Assembly: GCF_001514065.1 (NCBI RefSeq)
Contig: NZ_KQ948431.1
Span: forward strand, 201,434 to 265,433
Length of the DNA stretch: 64,000 nucleotides
Direction of reading: 5' to 3'
Source of the DNA: Streptomyces antibioticus
GTDB lineage: Bacteria; Actinomycetota; Actinomycetes; Streptomycetales; Streptomycetaceae
Part shown: piece after piece, positions 40,452-49,008 of the stretch
Layout: every line of letters starts with the position of its first letter
Numbering within the stretch: the first letter of the stretch is position 1
Made by a program: the position numbers and the translations under genes
The notes under the pieces: model-generated
Databases searched by the model: none
Seen by the model: the letters and a program-made list of their open reading frames with translations, nothing else
Told to the model about the DNA's origin: nothing

Positions 40452-41864
40452 ATGACCTCCGTCGTCGCCCGCACCGAGCACGATCTCCTCGGGTACCGGG
40501 ACATCCCCGCCGACGCCTACTGGGGCGTGCACACCCTGCGGGCCACCGAGAACTTCCCCATCACCGGGACGCCCATCTCCGCCTACCCGCACCTCATCGA
40601 CGCCCTCGCCGCCGTCAAGGAGGCCGCCGCGCTCGCCAACGAGGAGCTGGGGCTGCTGGATCCGCGCAAGGCAGCCGCCATCGTCGAGGCCTGCCGGGAG
40701 ATCCGGGACGGGAAGCTGCACGACCAGTTCGTGGTCGACGTGATCCAGGGCGGGGCCGGCACCTCGACCAACATGAACGCCAACGAGGTCGTCGCCAACC
40801 GGGCGTTGGAGCTGCTGGGGCACGCGAAGGGCGAGTACCGGTACCTGCACCCCAACGAGGACGTCAACCTGGGGCAGTCCACCAATGACGTCTACCCGAC
40901 CGCGGTCAAGATCGCGACGGTCTTCGCGGTGCGTGGACTGCTCAAGTCGATGGCTGTACTGCAGGACTCGTTCGCGCGTAAGGCGGTCGAGTTCCGTGAC
41001 GTGCTCAAGATGGGCCGTACACAGTTGCAGGACGCGGTGCCGATGACGCTCGGTCAAGAGTTCTCCGCGTATGCCGTCATGATCGACGAGGATCGCAACC
41101 GTCTTGACGAGGCCGTCCAGTTGATCCATGAGATCAACCTGGGGGCGACAGCCATCGGCACCGGCCTCAACGCCCCCGCCGGGTACGCGGAGGCCGCGCG
41201 GCGGCACCTGTCCGTCATCACCGGGCTGCCGCTCGTCACCGCCGCCAACCTGGTCGAAGCCACCCAGGACTGCGGGGCGTTCGTCCAGATGTCCGGTGTG
41301 CTCAAGCGGATCGCCGTCAAGCTGAGCAAGAGCTGCAACGATCTGCGGCTGCTGTCGTCGGGGCCGCGCGCGGGGCTCGGGGAGATCAACCTGCCGCCCG
41401 TGCAGGCCGGTTCGTCGATCATGCCCGGCAAGGTCAACCCGGTGATCCCCGAGGTCGTCAACCAGGTCGCCTTCGAGGTGATCGGCAACGACGTCGCCAT
41501 CACCATGGCCGCCGAGGCCGGACAGCTCCAGCTGAACGCCTTCGAGCCGATCATCCTGCACTCCCTGTCGGAGAGCATCACGCACCTGGGTGCCGCCTGC
41601 CGCACCCTCGCCGAGCGCTGCGTCGACGGCATCACCGCCAACACCGAGAAGCTGCGCGCCAGCGTCGAGAACTCCATCGGCCTGGTCACCGCCCTCAACC
41701 CGCACATCGGGTACGAGGCCGCCACCGACATCGCCAAGGAGGCCCTCGCGACCGGCCGCGGGGTGGCCGAACTGGTGCTGGAGAAGGGGCTGTTGCCCGC
41801 CGAGACGCTCGCCGACCTGCTGCGGCCCGAGGTCGTCGCCGGCAGCGGGCAGGCCCTGGCCTGA
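40452..41864 (+). CDS. aspA: Aspartate ammonia-lyase
   Basis: 470 residues. It deaminates aspartate to fumarate and ammonia. The fumarase/aspartase superfamily signatures are complete: GAGTSTNMNANEVVANRALE, LGQSTNDVYPTAVK, KMGRTQLQDAVPMTLGQEF and the active-site loop SSIMPGKVNPVIPE. HDLLGYRDIPADAYWGVHTLRATENFPI at the N-terminus is typical of aspartase rather than fumarase. It takes the product of the upstream asparaginase onward into the TCA cycle. Confidence 0.96.
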   Translation: MTSVVARTEHDLLGYRDIPADAYWGVHTLRATENFPITGTPISAYPHLIDALAAVKEAAALANEELGLLDPRKAAAIVEACREIRDGKLHDQFVVDVIQGGAGTSTNMNANEVVANRALELLGHAKGEYRYLHPNEDVNLGQSTNDVYPTAVKIATVFAVRGLLKSMAVLQDSFARKAVEFRDVLKMGRTQLQDAVPMTLGQEFSAYAVMIDEDRNRLDEAVQLIHEINLGATAIGTGLNAPAGYAEAARRHLSVITGLPLVTAANLVEATQDCGAFVQMSGVLKRIAVKLSKSCNDLRLLSSGPRAGLGEINLPPVQAGSSIMPGKVNPVIPEVVNQVAFEVIGNDVAITMAAEAGQLQLNAFEPIILHSLSESITHLGAACRTLAERCVDGITANTEKLRASVENSIGLVTALNPHIGYEAATDIAKEALATGRGVAELVLEKGLLPAETLADLLRPEVVAGSGQALA

Positions 41865-41913
41865 TCCCTCCCCGCACCTGGTGGAAGCGCGTCCCGACCG
41901 GCCCGGAGGCACA

Positions 41914-42846
41914 ATGGTGATCATGAGTTCGACCCTGACCTTCGCGCCGGTCCTTGAGCGCATCGCCGAGGAGATCGAGCGCACCCCGGGACGGGGCCGG
42001 CCCGCCGACTACATCCCGGCGCTCGCGGCCTGCGACCCGCGCAGCTTCGGCATGGCCGTCGCGGAGCTCGACGGGACGGTGTACGGCGTGGGGGACTGGC
42101 GGCAGCCGTTCTCCACGCAGTCCGTCACCAAGGTCTTCACCCTCGCCCTGGACCTGGCCCGGGAGGGCGACGAACTCTGGGAGCACGTGGGCCGCGAGCC
42201 CTCCGGCAACCCCTTCAACTCCCTGGTCCAGCTGGAGTACGAGAACGGCATCCCGCGCAACCCGTTCATCAACGCGGGCGCCCTCGTCGTCACCGACCGG
42301 CTGCTGACCCGTACCGGAGACGCGGCGGGCGAGCTGCTGGCGTTCCTCCGCGCGGAGAGCGGCAACCCGGCGCTGGAGTTCGACGAGGAGGTCGCCGCCT
42401 CCGAGTCGGCCCACGGCGACCGCAACGCCGCGCTCGCCCACTTCATGGCGTCGTACGGCAACATCCACAACCCCGTGCCCCGCCTGCTCGACCAGTACTT
42501 CCGGCAGTGCTCCCTCATGGCCTCCTGCGCCGACCTGGCCCTGGCGACGAGCTTCCTGGCCCGGCACGGCATCCGCGCCGACGGCACCCGGCTGCTCACC
42601 CGCAGCCAGGCCAAACAGGTCAACGCGGTGATGCTGACCTGCGGGACGTACGACGCGGCGGGCGAGTTCGCCTACCGGGTCGGCCTGCCGGGCAAGAGCG
42701 GGGTCGGCGGCGGCATCATCGCGGTGGTGCCGGGGCGGTGCACGCTGTGCGTGTGGAGCCCGGGGCTCGACGAACGCGGCAACTCGGTCGCGGGCGTGGC
42801 GGCGCTGGACCGGTTCACGACACTGACGGGACTGTCGGTCTTCTAG
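41914..42846 (+). CDS. glsA: Glutaminase
   Basis: 310 residues. It hydrolyses glutamine to glutamate and ammonia. The serine-dependent beta-lactamase-like site is S70-V-T-K73 in QPFSTQSVTKVF; other family marks are GREPSGNPFNSLVQLE, GIPRNPFINAGALVV and LPGKSGVGGGIIAVVPG. It follows aspA by 49 bases with GGAGG upstream. ATG 41914, GTG 41917 or ATG 41923 could start it. It completes the amide-degradation cluster. Confidence 0.95.
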   Translation: MVIMSSTLTFAPVLERIAEEIERTPGRGRPADYIPALAACDPRSFGMAVAELDGTVYGVGDWRQPFSTQSVTKVFTLALDLAREGDELWEHVGREPSGNPFNSLVQLEYENGIPRNPFINAGALVVTDRLLTRTGDAAGELLAFLRAESGNPALEFDEEVAASESAHGDRNAALAHFMASYGNIHNPVPRLLDQYFRQCSLMASCADLALATSFLARHGIRADGTRLLTRSQAKQVNAVMLTCGTYDAAGEFAYRVGLPGKSGVGGGIIAVVPGRCTLCVWSPGLDERGNSVAGVAALDRFTTLTGLSVF

Positions 42847-42917
42847 GGCGTCTTCTCGACACAGGTGTGCCACACCGCCGTCAATCTCCGGCCACCTGAC
42901 AGCGCAACGCTCCCAGC

Positions 42918-44303
42918 GTGGTCGACCTACGCCGCTGCCAGATACTCGGCCTGGCCGGAACCACCGTCCTCGCGGCAGGCGGTGAAACGGCCGGCGCCCT
43001 CCCCGTGCGGGACCTCCTCAACCCCGCCTCCGTACACGCCGCCGTCGGTCTCATCGGCGTCTACTTCGGCGTCGTCCTGCTCATCGCCGCCTGGGCGCTG
43101 CTGGGCCGGCTGATCAGGACCGCCGAGCCGCCCACCCCACGCGAACTGCTCCTCGTGCTGGCGCTGTGGGCGACACCCCTGCTCCTCGCCCCGCCCCTCT
43201 TCAGCCGCGACGTCTACAGCTATCTCGCCCAGGGCGCCATGGTCGACGCCCACATGGACGTGTACGCGCACGGCCCCGCACAGCTCGGCGGCCCCCTCGC
43301 CGACGAGGTCGCCCCGATCTGGCAGCACACCGGGGCGCCGTACGGCCCGGTCTTCCTCGCCGTCGCCTCCGCGCTGGCCGGCCTCACCCGCGGCGAACTC
43401 CCGGCCGGCCTCTTCGGCATGCGCCTCGTCGCGCTGTCCGGCGTGGCCCTGATGGCGGCGGCGCTGCCCCGGCTCGCCCGGCACAGCGGCGCCGACCCGG
43501 CCGCGGCGCTCTGGCTCGGCGCCCTCAACCCGCTCGTCCTGCTCCACCTGGTCGCCGGCGCCCACAACGACGCGATCATGCTCGGGTTGCTCGGCGCGGG
43601 CCTGGTCGCGGCGCTCGGCCGGTGGCCGGTCGTGGGTGCCGTGCTCGTCACCCTCGCCGCGCTGGTCAAGGCGCCCGCCGTGCTGGGGCTGGCCGCGGTC
43701 GTCGTCCTCCAGACCCGGGCCGGCCGGCGCCCGGCGAAGGCCGTGGTGACCACCGCGCTCGCCGCCGTGGCCACCACGGTCGTCGCGACGGCCGCCGCCG
43801 GGACGGGGTACGGCTGGATACGTGCCCTCGGCACGCCGGTGTCGCCCCAGAACTGGGCCCTCACCAGCCTCCTCGGGCGCGCCACCGGCGCCCTCCTGGA
43901 GCACCTCGGCAGCGACCTGGCGCCCCTGGCCGTCCCCGTCTGGCACGCGCTCGGCATCGCCCTCACCGCGGGCCTCGTGGCGGCCATATGGTGGCGGCTG
44001 CGGCCACGCCCGGTGTACGCGCTCGGCCTGAGCCTCGCCACGGTGGCCGCGTTCGGCCCGGCGATCCGCCCCTGGTACGCCCTGTGGGGCCTGTTCCTCA
44101 TCGCCGCCGCGGCGCCCACCGCGTCGGTACGGCACCGGGTGGCGGCCGTGACCGGTGTCCTCGCGCTCGCCACCCTGCCCAGCGGCGGCCCGGCCGACGC
44201 CGGCCAGTTGGTGCTGGCAGTCTCCGGAGGCGCCCTGGCCGTGGTCGTCTTGTGGCAGGCCCACCAGACGGACCGGGCTCCGGCGTGGGGTCGTACGGCA
44301 TGA
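42918..44303 (+). CDS. GT-C polyprenol-phosphomannose-dependent mannosyltransferase, MptB-like
   Basis: 461 residues, about ten to twelve membrane segments. The catalytic loop LFSRDVYSYLAQGAMVDAHMDVYAHGP carries the acidic residue expected for polyprenyl-phosphate sugar donors. It continues with GAPYGPVFLAVASALAG and LVAGAHNDAIMLGLLGAGLV. MptB-type enzymes add alpha-1,6-mannose outside the membrane. In streptomycetes the acceptor is not established. It starts with GTG and its stop overlaps the next glycosyltransferase by four bases, so the two likely work together. Confidence 0.85.
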   Translation: MVDLRRCQILGLAGTTVLAAGGETAGALPVRDLLNPASVHAAVGLIGVYFGVVLLIAAWALLGRLIRTAEPPTPRELLLVLALWATPLLLAPPLFSRDVYSYLAQGAMVDAHMDVYAHGPAQLGGPLADEVAPIWQHTGAPYGPVFLAVASALAGLTRGELPAGLFGMRLVALSGVALMAAALPRLARHSGADPAAALWLGALNPLVLLHLVAGAHNDAIMLGLLGAGLVAALGRWPVVGAVLVTLAALVKAPAVLGLAAVVVLQTRAGRRPAKAVVTTALAAVATTVVATAAAGTGYGWIRALGTPVSPQNWALTSLLGRATGALLEHLGSDLAPLAVPVWHALGIALTAGLVAAIWWRLRPRPVYALGLSLATVAAFGPAIRPWYALWGLFLIAAAAPTASVRHRVAAVTGVLALATLPSGGPADAGQLVLAVSGGALAVVVLWQAHQTDRAPAWGRTA

Positions 44304-45676
44304 ACCCGCCCCGCACCGACCGCGGCCGACTGCTGCTGCTCCTCGCGCTCGCCACCGCCGTCACCGTCTTCACCGCGACCGTGCCGCTGCTGCGCGACTG
44401 GTTCGACCTGCGGGTCTACTACGGGGCCGTGGACAGCTGGGTCCATCACGGCGGGCGGATCTACGACTACCGGGTGCCCGGCACCACGTACGGCTTCACC
44501 TACCCGCCCTTCGCCGCCGTCGCCATGCTGCCGATGGCGCTGCTGCCGCTGTCCGCCGCGATCGCGGGGTCCGTGCTGCTCAACGCGACGGCGACGGCTG
44601 TCGTCGCGCGGGTGCTGAGCGGACGGCAGCTGAGGCGCTTCGGCTGGTACGGCTGCGCCCTCGCCGTCTGCGCGCTGGCCCTGTTCGAGCCGCTGCGGGA
44701 CACGTTCAGCTTCGGCCAGGTGAACCTCCTGCTGCTGGCCCTGGTGCTGACGGACGCCTGGCTGCTCGCCGGCGGGCGGGGCCGGTGGGCGGGCTGGGGC
44801 ATCGGGCTGGCGGCGGCCGTCAAACTCACGCCCGCGCTCTTCATCGGTCTGCTGCTGCTGGCCGGGCGCCGCCGGGCCGCCGCCGTCGCGACGGCCGTGG
44901 CCGGCGGCGCCACCGCCCTGGCGGTGTGGGTGGCCCCGGACGCCTCCCGCTTCTACTGGACCCAGGCGATGTGGGACACGACGCGGGTGGGGCGCCTGGA
45001 CTACGTCTCGAACCAGTCGCTGCAAGGGATTCTGGCGCGGCTGGGGGAGACGGACCGGGCGGTCTGGGCGGTGGCGGTCCTGCTGGCACTCGGCGTCTGG
45101 GCGGTCCGGGCACGTGCGGCGGCCGCCGCGGGTGACTGGACGGCGGCGTTCGCGCTGACCGGGCTGACCGCCTGCCTGATCAGCCCGATCACCTGGGTGC
45201 ACCATCTGGTGTGGCTGCTGCCGGCCTTCGCCGTGCTGGTGCGCGCCGGGCACGCGCGCGTGGCGGGCGCCCTGTACGCGGTGCTGTGCACCAGCGTGGT
45301 GTGGCTGTGGTTCGACGACGCGTCCGGCGTCGACGGGTTCCTCGGCAGCAACACGTACACCTGGATCACGCTCGGTCTGCTGCTGCGGCTGCCGACCGGT
45401 CAGCCGCGCGCGGCCCGCCCGTTCATGGCCCGCAGGGCGAAGGCGACGGCGCCCGCACCGAGTGCCGACGCGCCGACGATCACCGCGGCCCGCGTCCAGT
45501 CGGTCCCGCGCTCCGGCACGGTCGCGGCGGCCACGGGCACTGCGGCCGGGCCCGGCCGCGGTCTGCCGCGCGGGGCGTCCAGCGAGCCCACGGCCGCGAC
45601 GCGACCGGCCGCGCCGAACCCCCAGTCGAGCAGCTCCCGCGCCTCCTCGTACACGGCGAAGCCGCCGCCCGCCTGA
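44300..45676 (+). CDS. GT87-family (DUF2029) GT-C glycosyltransferase
   Basis: 458 residues. The first extracellular loop LLRDWFDLRVYYGAVDSWVHHGGRIYDY has the acidic site of PimE-like mannosyltransferases, followed by GFTYPPFAAVAMLPMALLPL, FSFGQVNLLLLALVLTDAWLLAGG and KLTPALFIGLLLLAGRR. The membrane part ends near TWITLGLLLRLPTGQP. The last ninety residues are low-complexity (Ala/Pro/Ser/Arg) and run antisense to the carboxypeptidase gene, which suggests the ancestral stop was lost. The start is coupled to the MptB-like gene by ATGA. Confidence 0.85.
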   Translation: MNPPRTDRGRLLLLLALATAVTVFTATVPLLRDWFDLRVYYGAVDSWVHHGGRIYDYRVPGTTYGFTYPPFAAVAMLPMALLPLSAAIAGSVLLNATATAVVARVLSGRQLRRFGWYGCALAVCALALFEPLRDTFSFGQVNLLLLALVLTDAWLLAGGRGRWAGWGIGLAAAVKLTPALFIGLLLLAGRRRAAAVATAVAGGATALAVWVAPDASRFYWTQAMWDTTRVGRLDYVSNQSLQGILARLGETDRAVWAVAVLLALGVWAVRARAAAAAGDWTAAFALTGLTACLISPITWVHHLVWLLPAFAVLVRAGHARVAGALYAVLCTSVVWLWFDDASGVDGFLGSNTYTWITLGLLLRLPTGQPRAARPFMARRAKATAPAPSADAPTITAARVQSVPRSGTVAAATGTAAGPGRGLPRGASSEPTAATRPAAPNPQSSSSRASSYTAKPPPA

Positions 45677-46572
45677 GGGTTCATGACGGTGACGACGAGG
45701 GTGCGCCCGTCGCGCTGCGCGGCGGCGACGAGGGTGTTGCCGGCGTGGCTGGTGTAGCCGTTCTTGATGCCGACCAGCCCGTCGTACGGCTCGACGCCGT
45801 CGGCGCCGGTGAGCAGCCGGTTGGTGTTCTGGATGGCGTACGACCAGCCGCCGCCTCCGGGGAACTTCGCCTGCGCGGTACGGCAGTACCGCGCGAAGTC
45901 GGGATTGCGCAGCCCCGCCCGCCCGAAGACGGCGAGGTCGTAGGCGGACGAGACCTGGCCCGGCGTGTCGTACCCGTCCGGGGACCGCACCTGCGTGTCG
46001 AGGGCGCCGAGCGCCCGGGCCTTGGCCTGCATCCGGACCGCTGTGGAGCGCCAGCCGCCGCTGAGCCCGGCGAGGACGTGCACGGCGTCGTTGCCGGAGT
46101 TGAGGAAGACCCCGCGCCACAGATCGGCGACCTTGTACGTCTGTCCTTCCCGCACCCCGACCAGACTGCTGCCCTCGGCGACGTCGGCCAGTTCGTCGTT
46201 CCCCACCCGGTGCCGGATGCCGGCGGGCAGCAGCGGCAGCACGGTCAGCGCGAACAGCGTCTTGAGCGTGCTGGCCGGCGGCAGCCTGCGATGCGCGTCG
46301 TGCGCCGCGAGCACCTCCCCGCTGTCCGCGTCGGCCACGACCCACGACAGCGCGGAGACGTCCGGGAGACGCGGCGCCCGGCCGATCGGCCGTACCTGGG
46401 TGCCGGAGCGGTACAGCAGCCGCGGCTGCGGGGCGGAGGCCTGCGGTCCGCCGGGCGCGTCGGGGTCGGAGCCGGTGGACGCGACGGCCGCGGCGGGGGC
46501 GAGCACGAGCAGACCCGCCGTGCACAGGGCACAGGCCGACGCGACAGCCCGGGAAGGAAATCCGATGGTCAT
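45400..46572 (-). CDS. D-alanyl-D-alanine carboxypeptidase (S11)
   Basis: 390 residues. A Sec signal (about 1-31) precedes the S11 domain with S101-x-x-K104 (PASTLKTL), S159-G-N161 and K270-N-G (in place of K-T-G). A C-terminal hydrophobic helix with flanking Arg (VIVGASALGAGAVAFALRAMNGRAARG) probably anchors it. It trims the terminal D-Ala of peptidoglycan pentapeptides. The 3' end overlaps the GT87 frame on the other strand by 277 bases. Confidence 0.93.
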   Translation of the reverse strand: MTIGFPSRAVASACALCTAGLLVLAPAAAVASTGSDPDAPGGPQASAPQPRLLYRSGTQVRPIGRAPRLPDVSALSWVVADADSGEVLAAHDAHRRLPPASTLKTLFALTVLPLLPAGIRHRVGNDELADVAEGSSLVGVREGQTYKVADLWRGVFLNSGNDAVHVLAGLSGGWRSTAVRMQAKARALGALDTQVRSPDGYDTPGQVSSAYDLAVFGRAGLRNPDFARYCRTAQAKFPGGGGWSYAIQNTNRLLTGADGVEPYDGLVGIKNGYTSHAGNTLVAAAQRDGRTLVVTVMNPQAGGGFAVYEEARELLDWGFGAAGRVAAVGSLDAPRGRPRPGPAAVPVAAATVPERGTDWTRAAVIVGASALGAGAVAFALRAMNGRAARG

Positions 46573-46707
46573 ACCGCAAAACTAGAAACGCACCTGCTCT
46601 CCGCGGTGCTGCCCGGGCCGTACGGGACGCGCGAGCACCCGGACGGGGGATGGGACCGACGGCGTGTCGGGCAGGGGCGGTGCCGGCCGGGACGGGCCGA
46701 CGAGGCG

Positions 46708-47835
46708 TCAGGCCGCGGGCAGCGTCGGCTGGATGCGGCGTACGAACGTCGCGTTGTCCGGGGTCTCGCGCATGCGCTCCAGGAGCGTCTCCAGGCCGTC
46801 CTTGTCCCGCAGGGCCCGGCGCAGGCCCCGTGCGGCCGTCAACTCGGCCGGGGGCAGGAGGAGCTCCTCGCGGCGGGTGCCGGAGGGGTTGAGGGAGACG
46901 GCGGGGAAGACGCGGCGGGCGGCGAGTTCGCGGTCGAGGCGGAGCTCCATGTTGCCGGTGCTCTTGAGCTCCTCGAAGAAGAAGTCGTCGGCACGGGAGC
47001 CGGTCTCCACCAGGGCGGTGGCGAGGATGGTGAGGGAGCCGCCCTCCTCGGCCAGCCGGGCGGCGCCGAAGAAGCGCTTCGGGCCGATCAGCGCGGTCGC
47101 GTCCACGCCGCCGCTGAGCGTGCGGCCACCCGCTGCGGCCGCGTTGTTGTGCGCCCGGCACAGCCGGGTGAGCGAGTCGAGCAGGATCACGACGTCCTCG
47201 CCGGCCTCGACGAGCCGCTTGGCCCGTTCGATGACGAGCTCGGCGAGCGCGATGTGCTGCCTGGGCGTGCGGTCGAACGTGGAGGCGTACACCTCGCCGC
47301 GCACGGAGCGCCGCATGTCGGTGACTTCTTCCGGGCGTTCGTCGAGCAGCACCACCATCAGGCGGCACTCGGGGTGGTTGCCGGCGACGGCGGCCGCGAT
47401 CTGCTGGAGCAGGACCGTCTTGCCGGTCTTCGGCGGGGCCACGATCAGGCCGCGCTGGCCCTTGCCCACGGGGGCCAGCAGATCGGTGACGCGGCCGGTC
47501 AGACCGGACGCGGGGTGTTCGAGGCGGATGCGCTCGCGCGGGTGGAGCGGTGTCAGGTCGCCGAAGCGGCGACGGTTCTTGTCGGGGGTGCGGCCGTTGA
47601 CCCGGGCGACCTCGGTGAGGGCGCGCTGGGTGCCGCGGACGCCGTCGACGAGGTCGCCCTTGCGCAGGCCGTGACGGCGGATCAGCGCGGGGGAGACCTG
47701 GAGGTCGGTGGGCTGCGGCAGCAGGTCGGCGGAGCGCAGGTGGCCCTTGCCGCCGGCATCGATGTCGAGGACGCCGGTGACGGCGCGGACCGGGGGTTCC
47801 TGCTGGATCGGGGGGTGTTCGAGTGTGGTGGTCAT
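46708..47835 (-). CDS. rho: Short transcription termination factor Rho paralogue
   Basis: 375 residues, much shorter than the usual Streptomyces Rho, lacking the N-terminal helix bundle and the long acidic/basic insert. It keeps an OB-fold RNA-binding domain (GVLDIDAGGKGHLRSADLLPQPTDLQVSPALIRRHGLRKGDLVDG), Walker A PPKTGKT (134-140), LLDERPEEVTDM, VVILLDSLTRLCRAHN, RTLSGGVD and GPKRFFGAARLAEEGGSLTI. Helicase function is therefore likely. The ATG at 47835 follows AAAGGA; upstream frame codons belong to the leader. It may be an accessory or conditional Rho. Confidence 0.92.
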   Translation of the reverse strand: MTTTLEHPPIQQEPPVRAVTGVLDIDAGGKGHLRSADLLPQPTDLQVSPALIRRHGLRKGDLVDGVRGTQRALTEVARVNGRTPDKNRRRFGDLTPLHPRERIRLEHPASGLTGRVTDLLAPVGKGQRGLIVAPPKTGKTVLLQQIAAAVAGNHPECRLMVVLLDERPEEVTDMRRSVRGEVYASTFDRTPRQHIALAELVIERAKRLVEAGEDVVILLDSLTRLCRAHNNAAAAGGRTLSGGVDATALIGPKRFFGAARLAEEGGSLTILATALVETGSRADDFFFEELKSTGNMELRLDRELAARRVFPAVSLNPSGTRREELLLPPAELTAARGLRRALRDKDGLETLLERMRETPDNATFVRRIQPTLPAA

Positions 47836-47874
47836 GATGGTGGGTCCTTTCACGGACGTACGGCATGAGGCATG

Positions 47875-47912
47875 CGGAAGGGAGAGAGGCCGCGGACGGG
47901 AGGAAGGCGGAC
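47875..47912 (-). promoter_or_regulatory. Pyrimidine-rich, possibly rut-like leader of rho
   Basis: On the minus strand this stretch of the 5' region is dominated by C and T (runs such as CCTTCCTCCCGTCC and CCTCTCTCCCTTCC) and is poor in G by local standards. Rho binds C-rich unstructured RNA, so it could mediate autoregulation of rho as leader termination does in other bacteria. No promoter is evident in the 244-base leader region. Confidence 0.4.
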
Positions 47913-48079
47913 ACAGCGCCTTCGAGCGGCGGGAAACCAGCCATCGGACCCGTGTGGTCACGAGGTGGTGAGAAGAAGCCGGTACGGCGAGTACGCCGAT
48001 CGGCGAACTGTGGAGGGAACTGGCACCGGCGCCCACGACTGGGCGTACACAAGTGCTGGCAGGACCGTACCACGCCGGT

Positions 48080-48907
48080 TCAGCGGGTGGCGAGGAGTCC
48101 GTACAGGAGCGGGATGCGCGGCTCGGGGAGCCGCCACCAGCCGGACGGGGTGCGGACCATCTGCGGCCAGCGCGGCCACGGCAGCTCGTCGCTCTCGGTG
48201 AGACGCCGGATAGTCAGTCCTGCCTGCACCAACGCGTTGAGGACCTCGCTTATTCCGTGCATCCACTCGTAGCTGTCGGCGGCCCCCTCGACGGCCGGCC
48301 CGTCGGTGTACGTGTGGGTCGCGTCCCGGCGTACGGCTCCGGCGCCACCGAGGTAGTCGTGGCGCAGCAGCAGCTCCGGCCCTTCTCCCGGGGCGGGCTT
48401 GGGGCCGAGGGAGTTGAGGAGGGGATGGAACTCCACGACGTACAACTGGCCGCCCGGGCACAGGAGTCGGGCGACAACGCCCGCCCAGCGCTCCAGGTCG
48501 GGCAGGTAGCACAGCGCGCCCTTGCCCGTGTAGACGACGTCGAACTGCCGCCCGCCGAGGGCCGCTTCGGCGTCGTACACATTGGCCTGTACGTAGTCGA
48601 CGTCGACGCCCGCCTTCGCCGCGATGTCGCGCGCCGCCGCCACGGAGGCCGCGGAGAAGTCGAGGCCGGTCGCGCGGGCACCGCGCCGGGCAAGGGCGAT
48701 CGTCTCGGTGCCCAGATGGCACTGGAGGTGGAGCACGTCGCGGCCGGCGAGGTCGCCGAGGTCGTCCCATTCGAACCCGGCGAACCAGCGGGCCGGGTCC
48801 AGGTCCTCGTCGAGCCCGTAGAAGCGGCTGGCGAGGTGGACGGGTGTGCGGGCGTCCCAGTTCGCCTGGTTGGCCCGCATGAACCGCGCGTGCTCGTCGG
48901 TGGTCAT
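48080..48907 (-). CDS. Class I SAM-dependent methyltransferase
   Basis: 275 residues. The SAM-binding motif I is DVLHLQCHLGTETIALARRGARATGLDFSAASV, with DVVYTGKGALCYLPDLERWAGVVARLLCPGG as motifs II-III. The N-terminus MTTDEHARFMRANQANWDARTPVHL and the C-terminal PWPRWPQMVRTPSGWWRLP are typical of a small group of uncharacterised methyltransferases. The substrate is unknown. The frame's earlier residues are a shadow; I chose the ATG at 48907. It is upstream of rho on the same strand and divergent from the oxidoreductase. Confidence 0.9.
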   Translation of the reverse strand: MTTDEHARFMRANQANWDARTPVHLASRFYGLDEDLDPARWFAGFEWDDLGDLAGRDVLHLQCHLGTETIALARRGARATGLDFSAASVAAARDIAAKAGVDVDYVQANVYDAEAALGGRQFDVVYTGKGALCYLPDLERWAGVVARLLCPGGQLYVVEFHPLLNSLGPKPAPGEGPELLLRHDYLGGAGAVRRDATHTYTDGPAVEGAADSYEWMHGISEVLNALVQAGLTIRRLTESDELPWPRWPQMVRTPSGWWRLPEPRIPLLYGLLATR

Positions 48908-49008
48908 GAGGCCATCCAAGCGGCAACGGGTGCGGGGCGGTGGGAAGAAGTCCGGATCGGCCACGGTTGGGGTCGGCGAATGGCCGATGGCGACCGGAGG
49001 GACAGGCG

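Noticed and set aside
42864..42876. Palindrome GGTGTGCCACACC between glutaminase and the MptB-like gene
   Set aside because: A perfect 13-base palindrome but with no regulator nearby and short enough to arise by chance in GC-rich DNA.
43220..48073. A 1617-codon minus-strand open frame running through the glycosyltransferase, carboxypeptidase and rho region
   Set aside because: Its translation is low-complexity Arg/Pro/Gly/Ala sequence without motifs and crosses several well-supported genes. It is a GC-rich shadow frame.
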